From Nymphaea colorata (Eukaryota; Streptophyta; Magnoliopsida; Nymphaeales; Nymphaeaceae), in the NCBI RefSeq assembly GCF_008831285.2, contig NC_045148.1, positions 12,591,183 through 12,655,182 of the forward strand: a DNA stretch of 64,000 nt, written 5' to 3'. A program made the position numbers and the translations under genes. Of this stretch, positions 20,501 through 32,200 are shown piece after piece (the stretch's first letter is position 1; every line of letters starts with the position of its first letter). Under the pieces are notes generated by a model, which worked only from the letters and a program-made list of their open reading frames with translations, had not been told where the DNA came from and ran no database searches.

Positions 20501-22787
20501 GGCATAAACATTTGGGCGATACTTCAAGTTGCTAGTGAGCAGATTCAAGGTAATATTAGAGGATCTGAATCTGGAGGCATACTTGACCTCCAAGTCTAGC
20601 TTACAGATAGAAAAGTAAACTACCTACGAGAGCAGGGAAATAACTGGAATACAATTACAGCAAAAGTAAGCATGAAAATAAATTAAACTAAGTTTTCAAA
20701 GTAAAAAATAAAATAAAATAAATAATGCATGCCATTAGAAAAACTAATAAATGAAAAGAACTGCGCTCTCCTACAGAGCACGAGCTTGGATTCTCAGGGT
20801 TGAGCTACGTGAGCATGGTTTGTCAGTAGCTTAAACTAATTAATTTATTCATGAGCCAAGCTTATAGGCACTCGTCTAAAATTTTCAAAAGATTTACTGT
20901 GCCTTTAAAGCAGCTCTTGAAGTCATCAAGAGAGAGGGAGGATGCCCCCTTTTTACAAGTCTCCCGGAGAGAAAATTTCTCTCCCAAAACCGATACAGGA
21001 GTAAACTTTCATTTGGAAAGGTGCCCTCTCAAAACCATAGGTTATATTCAGAAAACTTTAGGTTACGTCAAGCAATTTTTAGACGAAAAAGCAGTTTTTT
21101 GTCTGTTCTAAATTCAATTCAACATAGAATTGATTATGTCCGAAGCAAAACCTGCACACTTCATGAACAAATGTTTCTATTGACATCTGCCATGGCTTCT
21201 GAAATTGAGAGATACATTTTGACACATAACCAAGTATTATGCATGCGTCCATGTTCATTGAATCTAGATCATGGATAGGGATATGATCCTGAGATCCAAA
21301 GCAAGACCTGGATAAGAAAGTTTTACAAAACGTATTGGATATAATATTATGTTTTGGAGTGGAGATTTGATGCATGATATTTGAATATGAATAGGTACAG
21401 ATTACAAATCAGAAAAATAATACAGATCTGGATTGAAGTTATGGACTAGGTGTGTAGACACTCCAAGTTTATACAAGCAAAAATGATAATTTTACAAACC
21501 ACAACCACCCCCCCCCCCCTCCACCCCCTCTACGAAGAAGATTTGAACTGCTTTTTTCAAGCAGATATCAAATGTAGGGCCATAAACCACCAAAGCAAAT
21601 CAGACACCCTAGATATCTAACATTAGGACCCCAATCAGCCAAGTTGTTATCACATGGAAAATGATCATTTTCCCCTTATCACCACCACTTTGTCTCATTT
21701 TTCTCTAATTTTATAGAACAGTCATGGAAATCCTGAGAATTGTTCTAAGGCCAACTAGGGTTATTTTCATATCTACAAGTTGACAGGAACCTCATAACAT
21801 GTTTACCAACTTACATTTGGTAAAAAAATGGACGAAAAATGAGTCATTAAAGCACATGTAGACATGATTAGGCCTACAATAATTTCTCTCTAGTGTCAAC
21901 AGAGTATTTCTAGTTCTAGTTCTCATTTCCGAGCTTGAATTCCAATGTCCGAACAACCATTTCTAAGAAGTGGTATCTGATTTCCCTCTTTTTCTTATAT
22001 ATATAATGATAATTTCTACCTGATTAGAGTGAGTCAGCTTGAACTGAGCTGGAAACATATTTTCAATCTTGTTATCAATTTGAATAATTCTATATTAGAT
22101 TGAGCACAACTACAGTTTTCTAGTCACTCTTAGAATGTCTATGTCAAACATTGTCACTAGTGACTTTTGAATCAATTTTTGAGAGGTCACAATGCTACTT
22201 GAAGAGAGTATCAATGCCAATTTCTAATCTGATTGCACAAACTACTTGAAGAGAGTATCAGTGTGTTCACTTCTTGCTGATGATCCCAAATTCCCTGTTT
22301 TTCATTTTTCCCTTCATATTTCCATTTATTGTTTAATTACAATTTGGCAATATCGAAGTATGATTTTCTAAAGGCAAATTGAAGAATTTTTTTAGTCAAA
22401 CTTGATCCACCCTTTAAACTAAACCCAGTCTATGCTAGGGGTTTATACTTGCATGCATTATTTTTGTATAAGCATAAGTTTGAAGTTACATGAACCTAGC
22501 TTAGTGTATTCATTTGCCAGACCTGAGCTAGTAAAACTCATCAAGTTCTGAATCTAGAATTGAGCTTAAATAGGTTTGAACCTATGTGAGCTTGAGTTGC
22601 AAGAACTAAACCAAGTTTGACTTTATCCGAGCTAGACCTGCGTCCAGTTGAGTTCAAACCTAGATCAAACCCAAGTCCACCTCCTAAACACTGAGTCTGA
22701 GCCCACAATACCCACACTAAGCCTAGTTTGGGTGCTTAGTTCTCATATCCTTGATTCAATTCACAATACCATAACTCAAATCAGTAA
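20501..22787. other. Spacer, no recognised gene
   Basis: Low-complexity AT-rich DNA with a C13 run at 21508-21520 (C11 in unit B). Near 22190-22265 a partial duplication (CTACTTGAAGAGAGTATCA twice) is present, and unit B has further copies of its neighbouring segment. No domain-bearing frame was seen. Confidence 0.45.
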
Positions 22788-24093
22788 GGGGCCGTTTGAT
22801 GGCCTAGAAATATGAAATTATAAATATATTTCTAGAAATATATTTCCTAGAAAAATAGAATGAGAAAAATCTTTTCGATTTCCATTTTGATGTGTGTGTG
22901 ATTAATGAAAAAGGAAATATATTTTCAGGTTTAGGGGAAGAAGGGAGCGAGGGAGGAAGAAGGGAAGGAGGGAGGACTCCTGGGCTTGATCGACAGTCTG
23001 ATCATCATTCCTGATATTGAATATCGAGGATCATCTAAGGAAGAGGCGGATCGAAGGAGGATTGATCGGGATTTTACGATAGTGCTCTGTTCTTCAATAC
23101 TGATTTGGGGTATTGTCTGATCAGTGGCCAAATCAGGGAGATCTGTGGATAATTGGGATGATTGATCATTTGTAGAAGGATCACCGAGAGCAGAGGAAGA
23201 TTCTGATTTGAGAGCAATTTGACCTCTGACGGCGTCGAAATCAGCTTCGGAAGAAATTCAGGCCCTTGCGGCGGTGCAGAAGTTGAACTCCGCCGTCTGT
23301 TTCAGGAACTACCCGCACGCGACAATGATTTTGTATCTCAACGTGATTTTCTTGTGTGGCTCAGTTGGACGTGAAATTTGGAGTGTCGACTCCTCAGCTT
23401 GTTGTCGACCTACTGTCAAAGTTTTAGGCAAATCGGAGTTGTCTGTGATTTTTACAAAATCTGCGAGTGGGATGACTCATGTTTGCCGCCTGAACACCTG
23501 CGACAAACATTTTTCACTGCTAGACAGCATCTGGTTGAGCGTGATTCTTGTGTGAAGCTCATTTGAAGCTGATCTTCTGGGCGTCCGATCCCCAACTAGC
23601 AAGCCCCAAACCAAATTTCAGCTTAATCGAAGGACGAACGGATTTTGTAAAAATCTACGAGTCATCCCTACTCCTAAGCACCTCCCTTCTTCCTCCTCCC
23701 TCCTTCCCTTCTTCCTCCGCCTCCCTTCTTCCTCCTCCCTCCTTCCCTTCTTCTTTCTCCTCCCTTCTTCTCTTTTTCCTCTGCCTCCATTCTTCCTTCT
23801 CCCTCCTTCCCTTTTTCCTCCGCCTCCCTTCTTCCTCCTCCCTCCTTCCTTTTTTCCTTCGCCTTCCTTCTTCCTCCTCCCTCCTTCCCTTCTTCCTCTC
23901 TGTCCCTTCTTCCTCCTAATGGTAAAAAAAAAATTCAGAAAAAATTTAAAACCTCTTTGGTTGGAAAGTATATTTTCGTCTCTAGCTTCAACGTTCCAAA
24001 AAAAAATTCTGTGTTTGTTAAGGAGGAAAATTTTTAAAAATTTGAAAGATGTTTCCTGTGCTACAAGAAATTTCAGGCCCATCAAATGGACCC
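22788..24093. mobile_element. PIF/Harbinger-like non-autonomous element with internal polypyrimidine tract (unit A)
   Basis: The left end GGGGCCGTTTGATGGCCT and the inverted right end GGGTCCATTTGATGGGCCT pair as imperfect terminal inverted repeats of about 25 bp. The element is flanked by TAA on both sides (22785-22787 and 24094-24096), the 3-bp target duplication typical of PIF/Harbinger. At 1306 bp it is long for a MITE. The interior has a GC-rich part at about 23220-23600, a purine-rich patch near the left end and a long pyrimidine tract. No transposase is encoded. The GC-rich part differs in composition from its AT-rich surroundings and could be captured sequence, but I do not recognise it. 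Confidence 0.72.
23691..23917. repeat. Polypyrimidine minisatellite (unit A)
   Basis: About 227 bp made almost only of C and T, built from irregular repeats of a roughly 39-bp unit (CCTCCCTTCTTCCTCCTCCC followed by TCCTTCCCTTCTTCCTCCG). It is shortened to about 139 bp in unit B (54088-54226). Such mirror-like pyrimidine tracts can form triplex DNA. Confidence 0.8.
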
Positions 24094-24096
24094 TAA

Positions 24097-25011
24097 TATA
24101 CTTCGATTTATATCCAAACATCAATTTCAGATCTCCAGATCTAAATTTCTCAATCTAGATCTCGATCTAGACTTTTGGTCGGAGTCCTAGATACAAATTC
24201 TTCTTCAGTTCTTAATCTAGATCTCTCCTAAATCCATATTGTGATATGAATTTGTATATGAATCCAGAATTTTGATCCAAATAAATTGTGTTGACACATG
24301 TTAGTTATCTGACCCTTTAGATGGATGACACATCGATTATCTAATTTTTTAGAGTGTTGGCACTTTCCAAAATTCTGACTTTAGAATTTTGACACTTGTC
24401 AAAATCCTAGAGACTCAATCACATTTAGGACTCTCCTATTCTCTATAAATGGAATGGAGAGGCCCTAACGTACAACAAACTGTACTTAAAGAACATAAAT
24501 TATGTTAAGTACTTATTATAATATGAGTATATATGATATAACAGTGTATAATAAAATTATAGAACTTAATTTGACGGGAAGGTGGCTTATCACCTTCTCA
24601 TGAACGAGGTGTGCTAGCGTCTAGTCCAGCCTAGGCACACATTGGCGGCAGTCCAACACATGTTGCCTAAGTGATGGACTTAGGCGATAGGTGTGGACTC
24701 AACGCCTAGGCATGGACTAGTCAACGCCTTAAGAACTAAGCAATTGATGGCACCCCTTAATCATCAGATGGCTGAGGTAATGAAGTAAAATATCCAGTTT
24801 GTTTGATAAGAATTGCAGTTCTGACAAAGTATAGTGATTTGTACTCAAGATTTGGCCATCATTTTTTTTTTTTTACTTTGGAGAGATTAATTTTGAAGCA
24901 ATCGGTTAGTTTCACAATATCATACACAGACAAACAGACTGAATTTGCATTTTGTACTTACGACAATAGTTGATGCTCATAACGTATATTTTCCTCTTTT
25001 ACAATTTACAG
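24097..25011. other. Spacer and start of FKBP paralogy
   Basis: The first part is unassigned. From about 24755 (TCATCAGATGGCTGAGGTA) the sequence is homologous to intron 4 of the full-length FKBP gene (31282 on), so this is where the truncated FKBP copy begins. Positions 24553-24918 are absent from unit B, where AAT-flanked ends are joined. Confidence 0.6.
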
Positions 25012-26716
25012 TTAAAAGTGAAGATTCAATAGATGATGAACAACCTGGAAAGGTTAATGATGGATCCAAACTCCCGAAGCGTCAACCTTGTCCAGCTGCA
25101 GAGAGAAAATTCTTAACTTTAGAAGACTCTAGTGAAGATGAAGATGGTTTGCCCATAAGTACTGGAAGGAGAAAAATACATTCCAAAGTTGTTGAAACTA
25201 ATGAAAACCTAGATAGGCAGCTAAGAGAGGAAAATGTTGGAGAAAAACCAGCAGATGATGAAAAGTGCCATTCTGCAGGTTCAAAACGGAAGAGCGATGC
25301 TTTTGCGCTAGACAAAAATCAGAATAAGAGTGTATCTAATACACTGAATTTGTTTTCTTTCTTTTATATAACTTGTTATAAATTATCAATCATGTGTGTT
25401 CACTTATTTGGGTTTTGTCTCGGTGCTCTGTGAACCCAAGCAGGCAAAAAGATTCATCTGAAAAAGGTCTTGAAAATAGTAGGAAATCAAAGAAGAAAAA
25501 AGAGAAAGGGATGATGAAACAGGGTCCTGGATCTGGGCCTGTCATGCCAATTTATAATGCATCTAACGATGCTTGTAATTCTCAAGATCAAAGTGGACTG
25601 GAGCATGGTGCTGAGGATGTTGAAAATGGTAACACTGCAGTGTAAGTGCTCAAATTGAAAAGTCAGATGATAATAGAGATGATTATTTGAGCTATTATTT
25701 TGTGACAGACAGGTTAGACACTGACCTGCTATGGGTTTAACTAACTGTTAGTCCTTTATTCTGGAGCAGTCCCAAGAGTGCAGCAAACCGCAGTGTTTTG
25801 GAAGTTGAAGAGGTTAAGAAACAGAAGAATAAAACGAAGAAAAAGAATACTGCTGAAACTGATCAAAACATAGATACCGACCAGTCCAAGGTGGCAAGCT
25901 CAGGTAATAAAAGAGAGTTGGAAGAGGTTGCATTCTTGGAAGATCATGCAGAGGGGCCACCTATGAAAGGAGCAAGAACCTTCCCAAATGGCATGATTAT
26001 GGAAGCGATATCTATGGGTAAACCGAATGGAAAGCGAGCCTCCCCGGAATGAAGGTGAGTACTTATTAATAGTGGGCACTTGAATTCTTTTTTTTTTTCG
26101 GCATACTTTTCAGTAGTTAAGCAAATTGTTCTGGCACTCCACCTGTTGATTGGATATTAAGTATTGTAAGTAATTAAATGCCAGATTTCTGTACACTACA
26201 TTGGCAAGCTGAAGAAAAATGGGTCAATTTTTTATTCCAGTGTGGGCCGGAAACCTTTTAAGTTCTGTCTAGGTATATAGTTGCTAGTTCTTTATTCTTT
26301 GGAACAACAGCTGTGTCCAACTTAATTTTCCTTTTATGCTTGAAATTTAGCTGTTTGGTTTTTTTTTTTGGTTTACAGGTATAGGTGAAGTTTTCAAAGG
26401 ATGGGATGTCGGAATAAATGGTATCAAGTTGCACCTCCCAGTAAATGAAGTCTACGTATGATGTACCTGCTTTCTTTCTTCTTTTTCTATTCTGATTTGT
26501 GGTTGTCTGGTTAGGAACGCGAGTTGGAGATAAGAGGAGGCTAACCATCCCTCCATCCATGGGGTATGTGCATTCCTGCTAAAAATCTCTTTGGTCTTGA
26601 TTTGCTTTGGCGCGATGCATATGATCTGTGTATGCAGGTATGGAAGCACTGGAATTGGAAAAATACCAGGGAATGCTTGGCTGGTATTTGATGTTGAGTT
26701 GGTGAATGTTCAATGA
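25012..26716 (+). pseudogene. 5'-truncated FKBP nuclear immunophilin pseudogene (unit A)
   Basis: Seven exon equivalents of the downstream FKBP gene are present: 25012-25327, 25444-25641, 25770-26054, 26185-26272, 26379-26420, 26515-26563 and 26638-26716 (ending TTGGTGAATGTTCAA TGA). Exons 1-4 (nucleoplasmin-like domain and promoter) are absent. A 1-bp deletion in the C-run of GCCTCCCCGGAATGA shifts the frame and creates TGA at 26050-26052, before the FKBP domain. The active-site Asp codon of the IIDSS segment is TAT (Tyr, 26233-26235). The donor after the first exon is GA instead of GT (25328-25329). The frameshift and Asp-to-Tyr change are shared with the unit B copy. The donor mutation is unique to unit A. 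Confidence 0.92.
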
Positions 26717-27976
26717 AGCGACTCTTCTTGCATTAACCTTGCATTTATCAATGTTTGACAGAGTCATTGTTGAAACCTGATTAGTGAAATGAGGTTTCTT
26801 TTTTGGTAATGTTCTGTGGAGCCAAAGGCTTATGCATATTTGTCATCTGCAAAATGGAACTCTGGTTTTGAGACATGGATATGATTATGGTGAAGCCTGG
26901 TTGGAGGAAAATTTTTGCCTGTATTCTTTTGTAGCATCTGAACCTGCTACTTCCTAATCTTATGGTTCAACGGCGTTTATTCGTTTCTTCTCCGTTGGCA
27001 GTTCACATCCTTTCATATAAGAACGTTGACTACAATTAATTTATGGATTTTGGATGAATTTAAGGGTGGTCGTTGTGCCTTCATTTTCTCTTGATTTTTG
27101 CCGATGTCTTTGATTGGAAATAAAAAAAAATCCTACAAACCCACGTGGGACCTTCCCCCTCACATCCTTTTTTTCTCTGTTTTCAGGAATTGTACTCTCT
27201 TTGTCCTTGAGGTTCCTTTGGAATCTGATTAAGATTTTTGGTCTTGTCTGCCTATTGCAGTGCTTATCCTATGATCTTTTGTTTTTACCCGTTCCTCGTC
27301 CGTCCTTGCTTTACAAATGCTTATTGCGAACGAGTCATATTGCCCTCCTGAGTTTCGTTGAGCATTCCCTGTCTGCTCATTGCTTAATTACTTTTATAGT
27401 TGCTGCCTTTATCTCCGTTTTTCATGGCTTTTCCTTATCAGTCTTGCATTTGGAGACTTTACGTGGCTACACTTTGCTTGACGTCGTGTTATAATTCAAG
27501 CCTATCCGCCTTCCCATTGAGGGTGTTTGGCTACAATAATACTATGTTATCATCTCATTAAACCTTTGTCGGGTAGATTTATGAGATAGGAATAATATGG
27601 GACATTACCAAACGGATCCATTATTGAGATCCATATTCTTATGGCCTGTCTTTTCTTTTCGTAACCTGTAGCGGTTGAAGATAAGTGGAAAACAGCGCGC
27701 TTTGTGATGTGTATAATTGTGGTGAAAGTACGAGGCAAAGGATCTAGGCAGTAGATATTTGAAAAGGACAATAGGTTCTGTGTGGTGCCAATTTGGCGCT
27801 TGAAGTCGAAGCTCCTTAGGCTAGTTTAGAACATACTCCGATGGGTTGCGCGTGGTAGAGTCATAAGCTGCAACCACAACTTCTCATGGTGGCCCAAGGA
27901 TTCTTTTCCCTTAAAACGTTCCATGGGAAAGTTTCCCCCCTAATTCACTTGGATGGTTGCATGGACGTTTAGATGC
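26717..27976. other. 3' flank of the truncated FKBP copy
   Basis: It is paralogous to the 3' flank of the full-length gene (33227 on), so the old tandem duplication of FKBP included more than 1 kb downstream. The open stretch at 27114-27494 has no domain and is not called. Confidence 0.5.
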
Positions 27977-27984
27977 ATTATGAC

Positions 27985-28349
27985 TGTGGGTGAACATGAG
28001 CCGAGTTGAATCCAAGTTCAGTCGGCTCGACTAATGAAACCTCGAGTTGTGTTCAGCTCGAGCTTGATAATATTTCGACAAAAGCAGCTCGAGTTCGATT
28101 GGGCAGTTACATGTTGAGCTCGAGCTCGACTCGATCAAGGCTTGACAAACTTGTTTGAATTGCCATAAATTGAGCTCGACTCGAATAAGTCTTGACAAAT
28201 TTAAAGGAACTTTTGTAAAAACTTACATAATTTATTAACGTCAATATACTGATTTTTTAATTAAAAAACGAGTTGGATATTTAAAAAATCGCTACACATC
28301 ATTTTTCAAGCCAAGTTGAGCTTTAACAGTTCAAGTTCAGTGAATTCGA
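27985..28349. mobile_element. hAT-like MITE, right end deleted (unit A)
   Basis: The left end is preceded by ATTATGAC (27977-27984), the same 8 bp that flanks both ends of the intact unit B copy. The interior is rich in GAGCTCGACTCGA-type words. The right 175 bp, including the right terminal repeat and the second target copy, are missing at 28349/28350. Confidence 0.75.
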
Positions 28350-29293
28350 TAGATCCGAGTGATTGTGAACCGAATATGTGTGGCATACTTCTCTCATTAT
28401 ATTAATGAGAGAAGCCAAGCTCTGGGCTTGGTACGGACGACGCTGCATGGGTTGAAAAATAAGCCATTGGTCAATGGAAAATCAAGCTTTTCCCAAAATT
28501 TTGTTGAATCATTGGTTCTTCTTTCTTCTTCTTCTTTTGTATTTTGAGGTTGTTTTTATTTGCTGCTTTCCTCGCTTGAGCCCCCAGTATTTTTTGAAAT
28601 CAATTTTTTGTGAGATGAAGGCGGTTCTCTCACCAGCATCCGCAAATTGATGAAGAAGGACTTCGTTTATCCCTTGGTGGGGATGATGAGATGATATTTA
28701 AATACCATATGCAACAAACATGGTAGTTTAATACCTACAACAATTATACCGACAATGCAAACAAGCCTCGTTTATTGAAGATGGAACTTTGTTACCACCT
28801 TTCTGATACCTGGTCGCTACTTTAAATGCAGGCGTTTAAATACCATGCATTCAAACGACTCTTATCGAAAAGTGGAGGGTTTTTTCATTCCCGACAAAGG
28901 AGCTTTTTCGGTAAATAGTTCGCCGCCCTAGCAATGGCCAATGGTCACATGCTCGCCCCCCATCGCGTCTTTAATTAACTAACCATCCGGAAGAAGGCGG
29001 CAACAAGCCCAACACCCTCGTTGCAGGCTGGCCCAGGGCAGACGAAGCGATTTATGGGTTCGTCCGTATTGGTTCTCGGATCCACACTCAGCGGCCTCTC
29101 TTCCTAGGTTTTAAGGCGGGCACAGGGTAGGGAACGCCCAAGGTCCCAGGCTCCCAGCTTTCCTACCCTGTCAACCTTCACGGCCTCTCCCTCGCTTCTG
29201 CGGCCACCAAGTTGAGGGGGACGGTTAGTCGACTGCACACCCCTACTGCTTTTTGGGGTAACGAAGGATGGTGTTTTCTTCGTGAACAAGAGA
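28350..29293 (+). promoter_or_regulatory. Upstream region of the full-length FKBP gene (unit A)
   Basis: No gene is present. It contains a 12-bp-arm palindrome CTTCTCTCATTA/TAATGAGAGAAG (28388-28414) and becomes GC-richer from about 28920 toward the start codon, as a plant promoter and 5' UTR would. I cannot assign a TATA box or start site with confidence. Role is inferred only from position. Confidence 0.4.
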
Positions 29294-32200
29294 ATGGCTT
29301 TCTGGGGTACGATACAAGGACTCTGCGTTCTATTCTCGGATTCAGCTTTTGGTTCTTCTTTCTGAATTCTATTGATTCATGAACGTGATCAAATGGGTTT
29401 TTGACTTTTGTTGGTCTCCATGTCCAAAGGGGTGCAGATAAGATCCGGCCAGCCCTTCACCCTTCAATCTGCAAACCAGAACGGCAGGCTCCATATATCT
29501 CAGGTCAGCAAAGTCCATCTTCTCAGGTTGATCATCAAATATCAAAGGGTTCCTTTCGCCTTATTCATTTACCATGATCCTTCTCTGCGATTTTGCTTCT
29601 GAGCAGTCTTCCTTATTTTGCTCGCGGGATTCCCCCTTTTTTCATTGGCTTCATTGTTTGTTCTTTATGTGGTTATCAATCTATAGACAACATAAAAATA
29701 GTAGTGCTACACAACGAAAAGCCCTTTTGCTTGTAACTGTTGGACCTTTTCATTTGTTTTGTTATTTTTGCTTTTTTTTGGGTGCATCTTATCTTACGAG
29801 AGGAAACTTTGTATCCAGAGAACTCTGTCGTAGTTCATAAGAGAAGTTTCCTTTACTGCAAGTGATTTCTCCTATTAACGTGTTTTCCAGTTTTCCATTG
29901 CTTTCTTCTTGGCATGCTAGTTCGCGATGGATGCTTTTATGCTCACGTTCAGTTGCTTCTTCTTTGACTGCTTATAGATTTTTCTTGTTTTGTTTTTCTG
30001 CAGGCTACTTTGGGTGACGGTTCATCGCCAAAGAAGAGTATCCTCCAATGCAACGTTGGCAAGAACGCCCCCGTTCTTTTGTGCTCCTTGCTTCCGGATA
30101 GGTTGGAGTCATGCTCCTTGAATCTTGAGTTTGAAGAGGAGGAGGTTGTTGTGTTTTCTGTATTGGGTCCAAGGAGCATACACCTTTCCGGTTATCACAT
30201 TGTTTCCAGCCATACTCGTGACGAGAACGATTCGTATCCACATTATATGCTTCAAACAGCAATTTTCTCATTACCTTTTTTTATGTTTCAGTTCTATATT
30301 TTTTGTCTTTAACCCTCTGATAGCGATTCTTATGGGGAAAACATTGACATTGAGAGTGAAACAGATGAAGAATCAAGCTATTATGACTCAGAAGATGAAT
30401 GCGATGATTTTATTGTTGATGATGATGAGTCTTTAGAATTTGACACATCACCTAAACATGTTAGTGGAGGTATTTTCATCTGTCTTCAAGCTGGAGAATT
30501 ATTCTTGTTGCCTATCCCTGTTCCATAATGACATTTTCACATGAAATTTTTGGATTTACTTTTTGCTTGGTGAAACAATTTTCATTTTTCTTCCCAGTTG
30601 CAATGTTAGACGATGGACCAAATGAACTGTGGATGGCACTTTTTCTTCTTTTGTCCTTTCTGGGTGCAAATGTAACATAACTTCGTACCTTCTGTGTAAC
30701 ATAATCACCCGTTTGTTTTAAGTTTTTATGCTACAGACCTGAATAAATCTTTCACACATTCAGGTAAAACTTGTTAGTGAGTTTCAGGTGGGAAACCTCG
30801 CCGGAAATTGGAAATCGCTTGTGTTTAACGTTCCCCCAAATCTGAAAATCTTAAACCCTAAAAATGCTGTCTCATTTTCCCCCTTTGTTGACAAAATGCT
30901 TTTAAGTTCTCAAATTTTATGTTTTATTCGTTTTTTCCTAAGCGACCACTTAGAATTTTTAAAAATTACATTTGATGCGATGCTAAAAAAATTCTTGTTT
31001 TCCCCCCTTTCTTTGGCATTTCATTTTCACACTTTTTTTGAAAATAATGCGATTTCTGTGACTATTGGATATTACTGTATGAGGTTATCAATGGATGAAT
31101 GTTGGTAGATGGAAATTATCTCGGAGGGCCTACTACAGTGTGATATCCACACCTTGCACAATGTTGCTGGTGTACACAAAAACTATGGAGGTTAGACTTA
31201 CACAAAGGTACTCTATGATTATAGATGCATATAAAATTGGCATACATACACATCACCTGACTACTGCGTCATACATCCCTTGATCATCAGATAGCTGGGG
31301 TACTGAAGTAAAATATTCAGTTTGTTTGATAAGGATTGCAGTTCTGACAAAGTATAGTGTTTTTTACTCAAGATTCGGCGATCATTTTTTTTACTTTGGA
31401 GAGATTAATTTTGAAGCAATGGGTTAGTTTCACAATATCATACACAGACAGATAGACTGAATTTGCATTTTGTACTTACGACAATAGTTGATCTCATAAC
31501 ATGTGTTTTCCTATTTTACAGTTAAAATTGAAGAGATAATAGATGATGAAGAACCCGAAAAGGTTAATGATGGATCCAAACTCCAGAACCGTCGACCTTG
31601 TCCAACTGCAGAGAGAAAATTCTTAACTGTAGAAGACTCTAGTGAAGATGAAGATGGTTTGTTCATAAGTACCGGAAGGAGAAAAAATCTTTCCAAAGTT
31701 GTTGAAGCTAATGAAAATCTAGATAGGCAGCTACAGGAGGAAAATGTTGGAGAAAGACCAGCAAATGATGAAAAGTGCCATTCTACTTGTTCAAAACGGT
31801 AGAGTGATTCTCTTGCTCTAGATAAAAATCAGAATAAGTGTGTATCTATATACTGAAATTGTTTTCTTTTTATATATTTATTATAAATTATTAATCATGT
31901 GTTTTCACTTATTTGGGTTTTGTCTCCATGCTTTGTGAACACAAGCAGGAGAAGAGATTCATCTGAAAAAGGTCTTGAACATAGTAGGAAATCAAAGAAG
32001 AAAAAAGAGAAAGGGATGATGAAGGAGGATCCTGGATCTGGACCTGACATGCCAGTTGATAATGCATCTAACAATGCTTCTAATTCTCAAGATCAAAGTG
32101 GACTAGAGCATGGTGCTGGGGATGGTGAACATGGTAACATTGCCGTGTAAGTACTCAAATTGAGAGGTCAGATGATAATAGTGATGATTGTTTAAGCTTC

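Noticed and set aside
23618-24124. 168-residue minus-strand frame rich in Arg, Glu, Lys and Gly
   Set aside because: It is the translation of the polypyrimidine tract on the opposite strand. The length and frame differ in unit B.
27114-27494. 126-residue plus-strand frame downstream of the truncated FKBP copy
   Set aside because: It lies in the 3' flank, is hydrophobic because the DNA is T-rich, and is not kept in the paralogous flank at 33660-34020.
30010-30312. 100-residue frame with extra C-terminal residues after the nucleoplasmin-like exon
   Set aside because: It is FKBP exon 3 read through its donor into intron 3. The spliced model has consistent phase on both sides.
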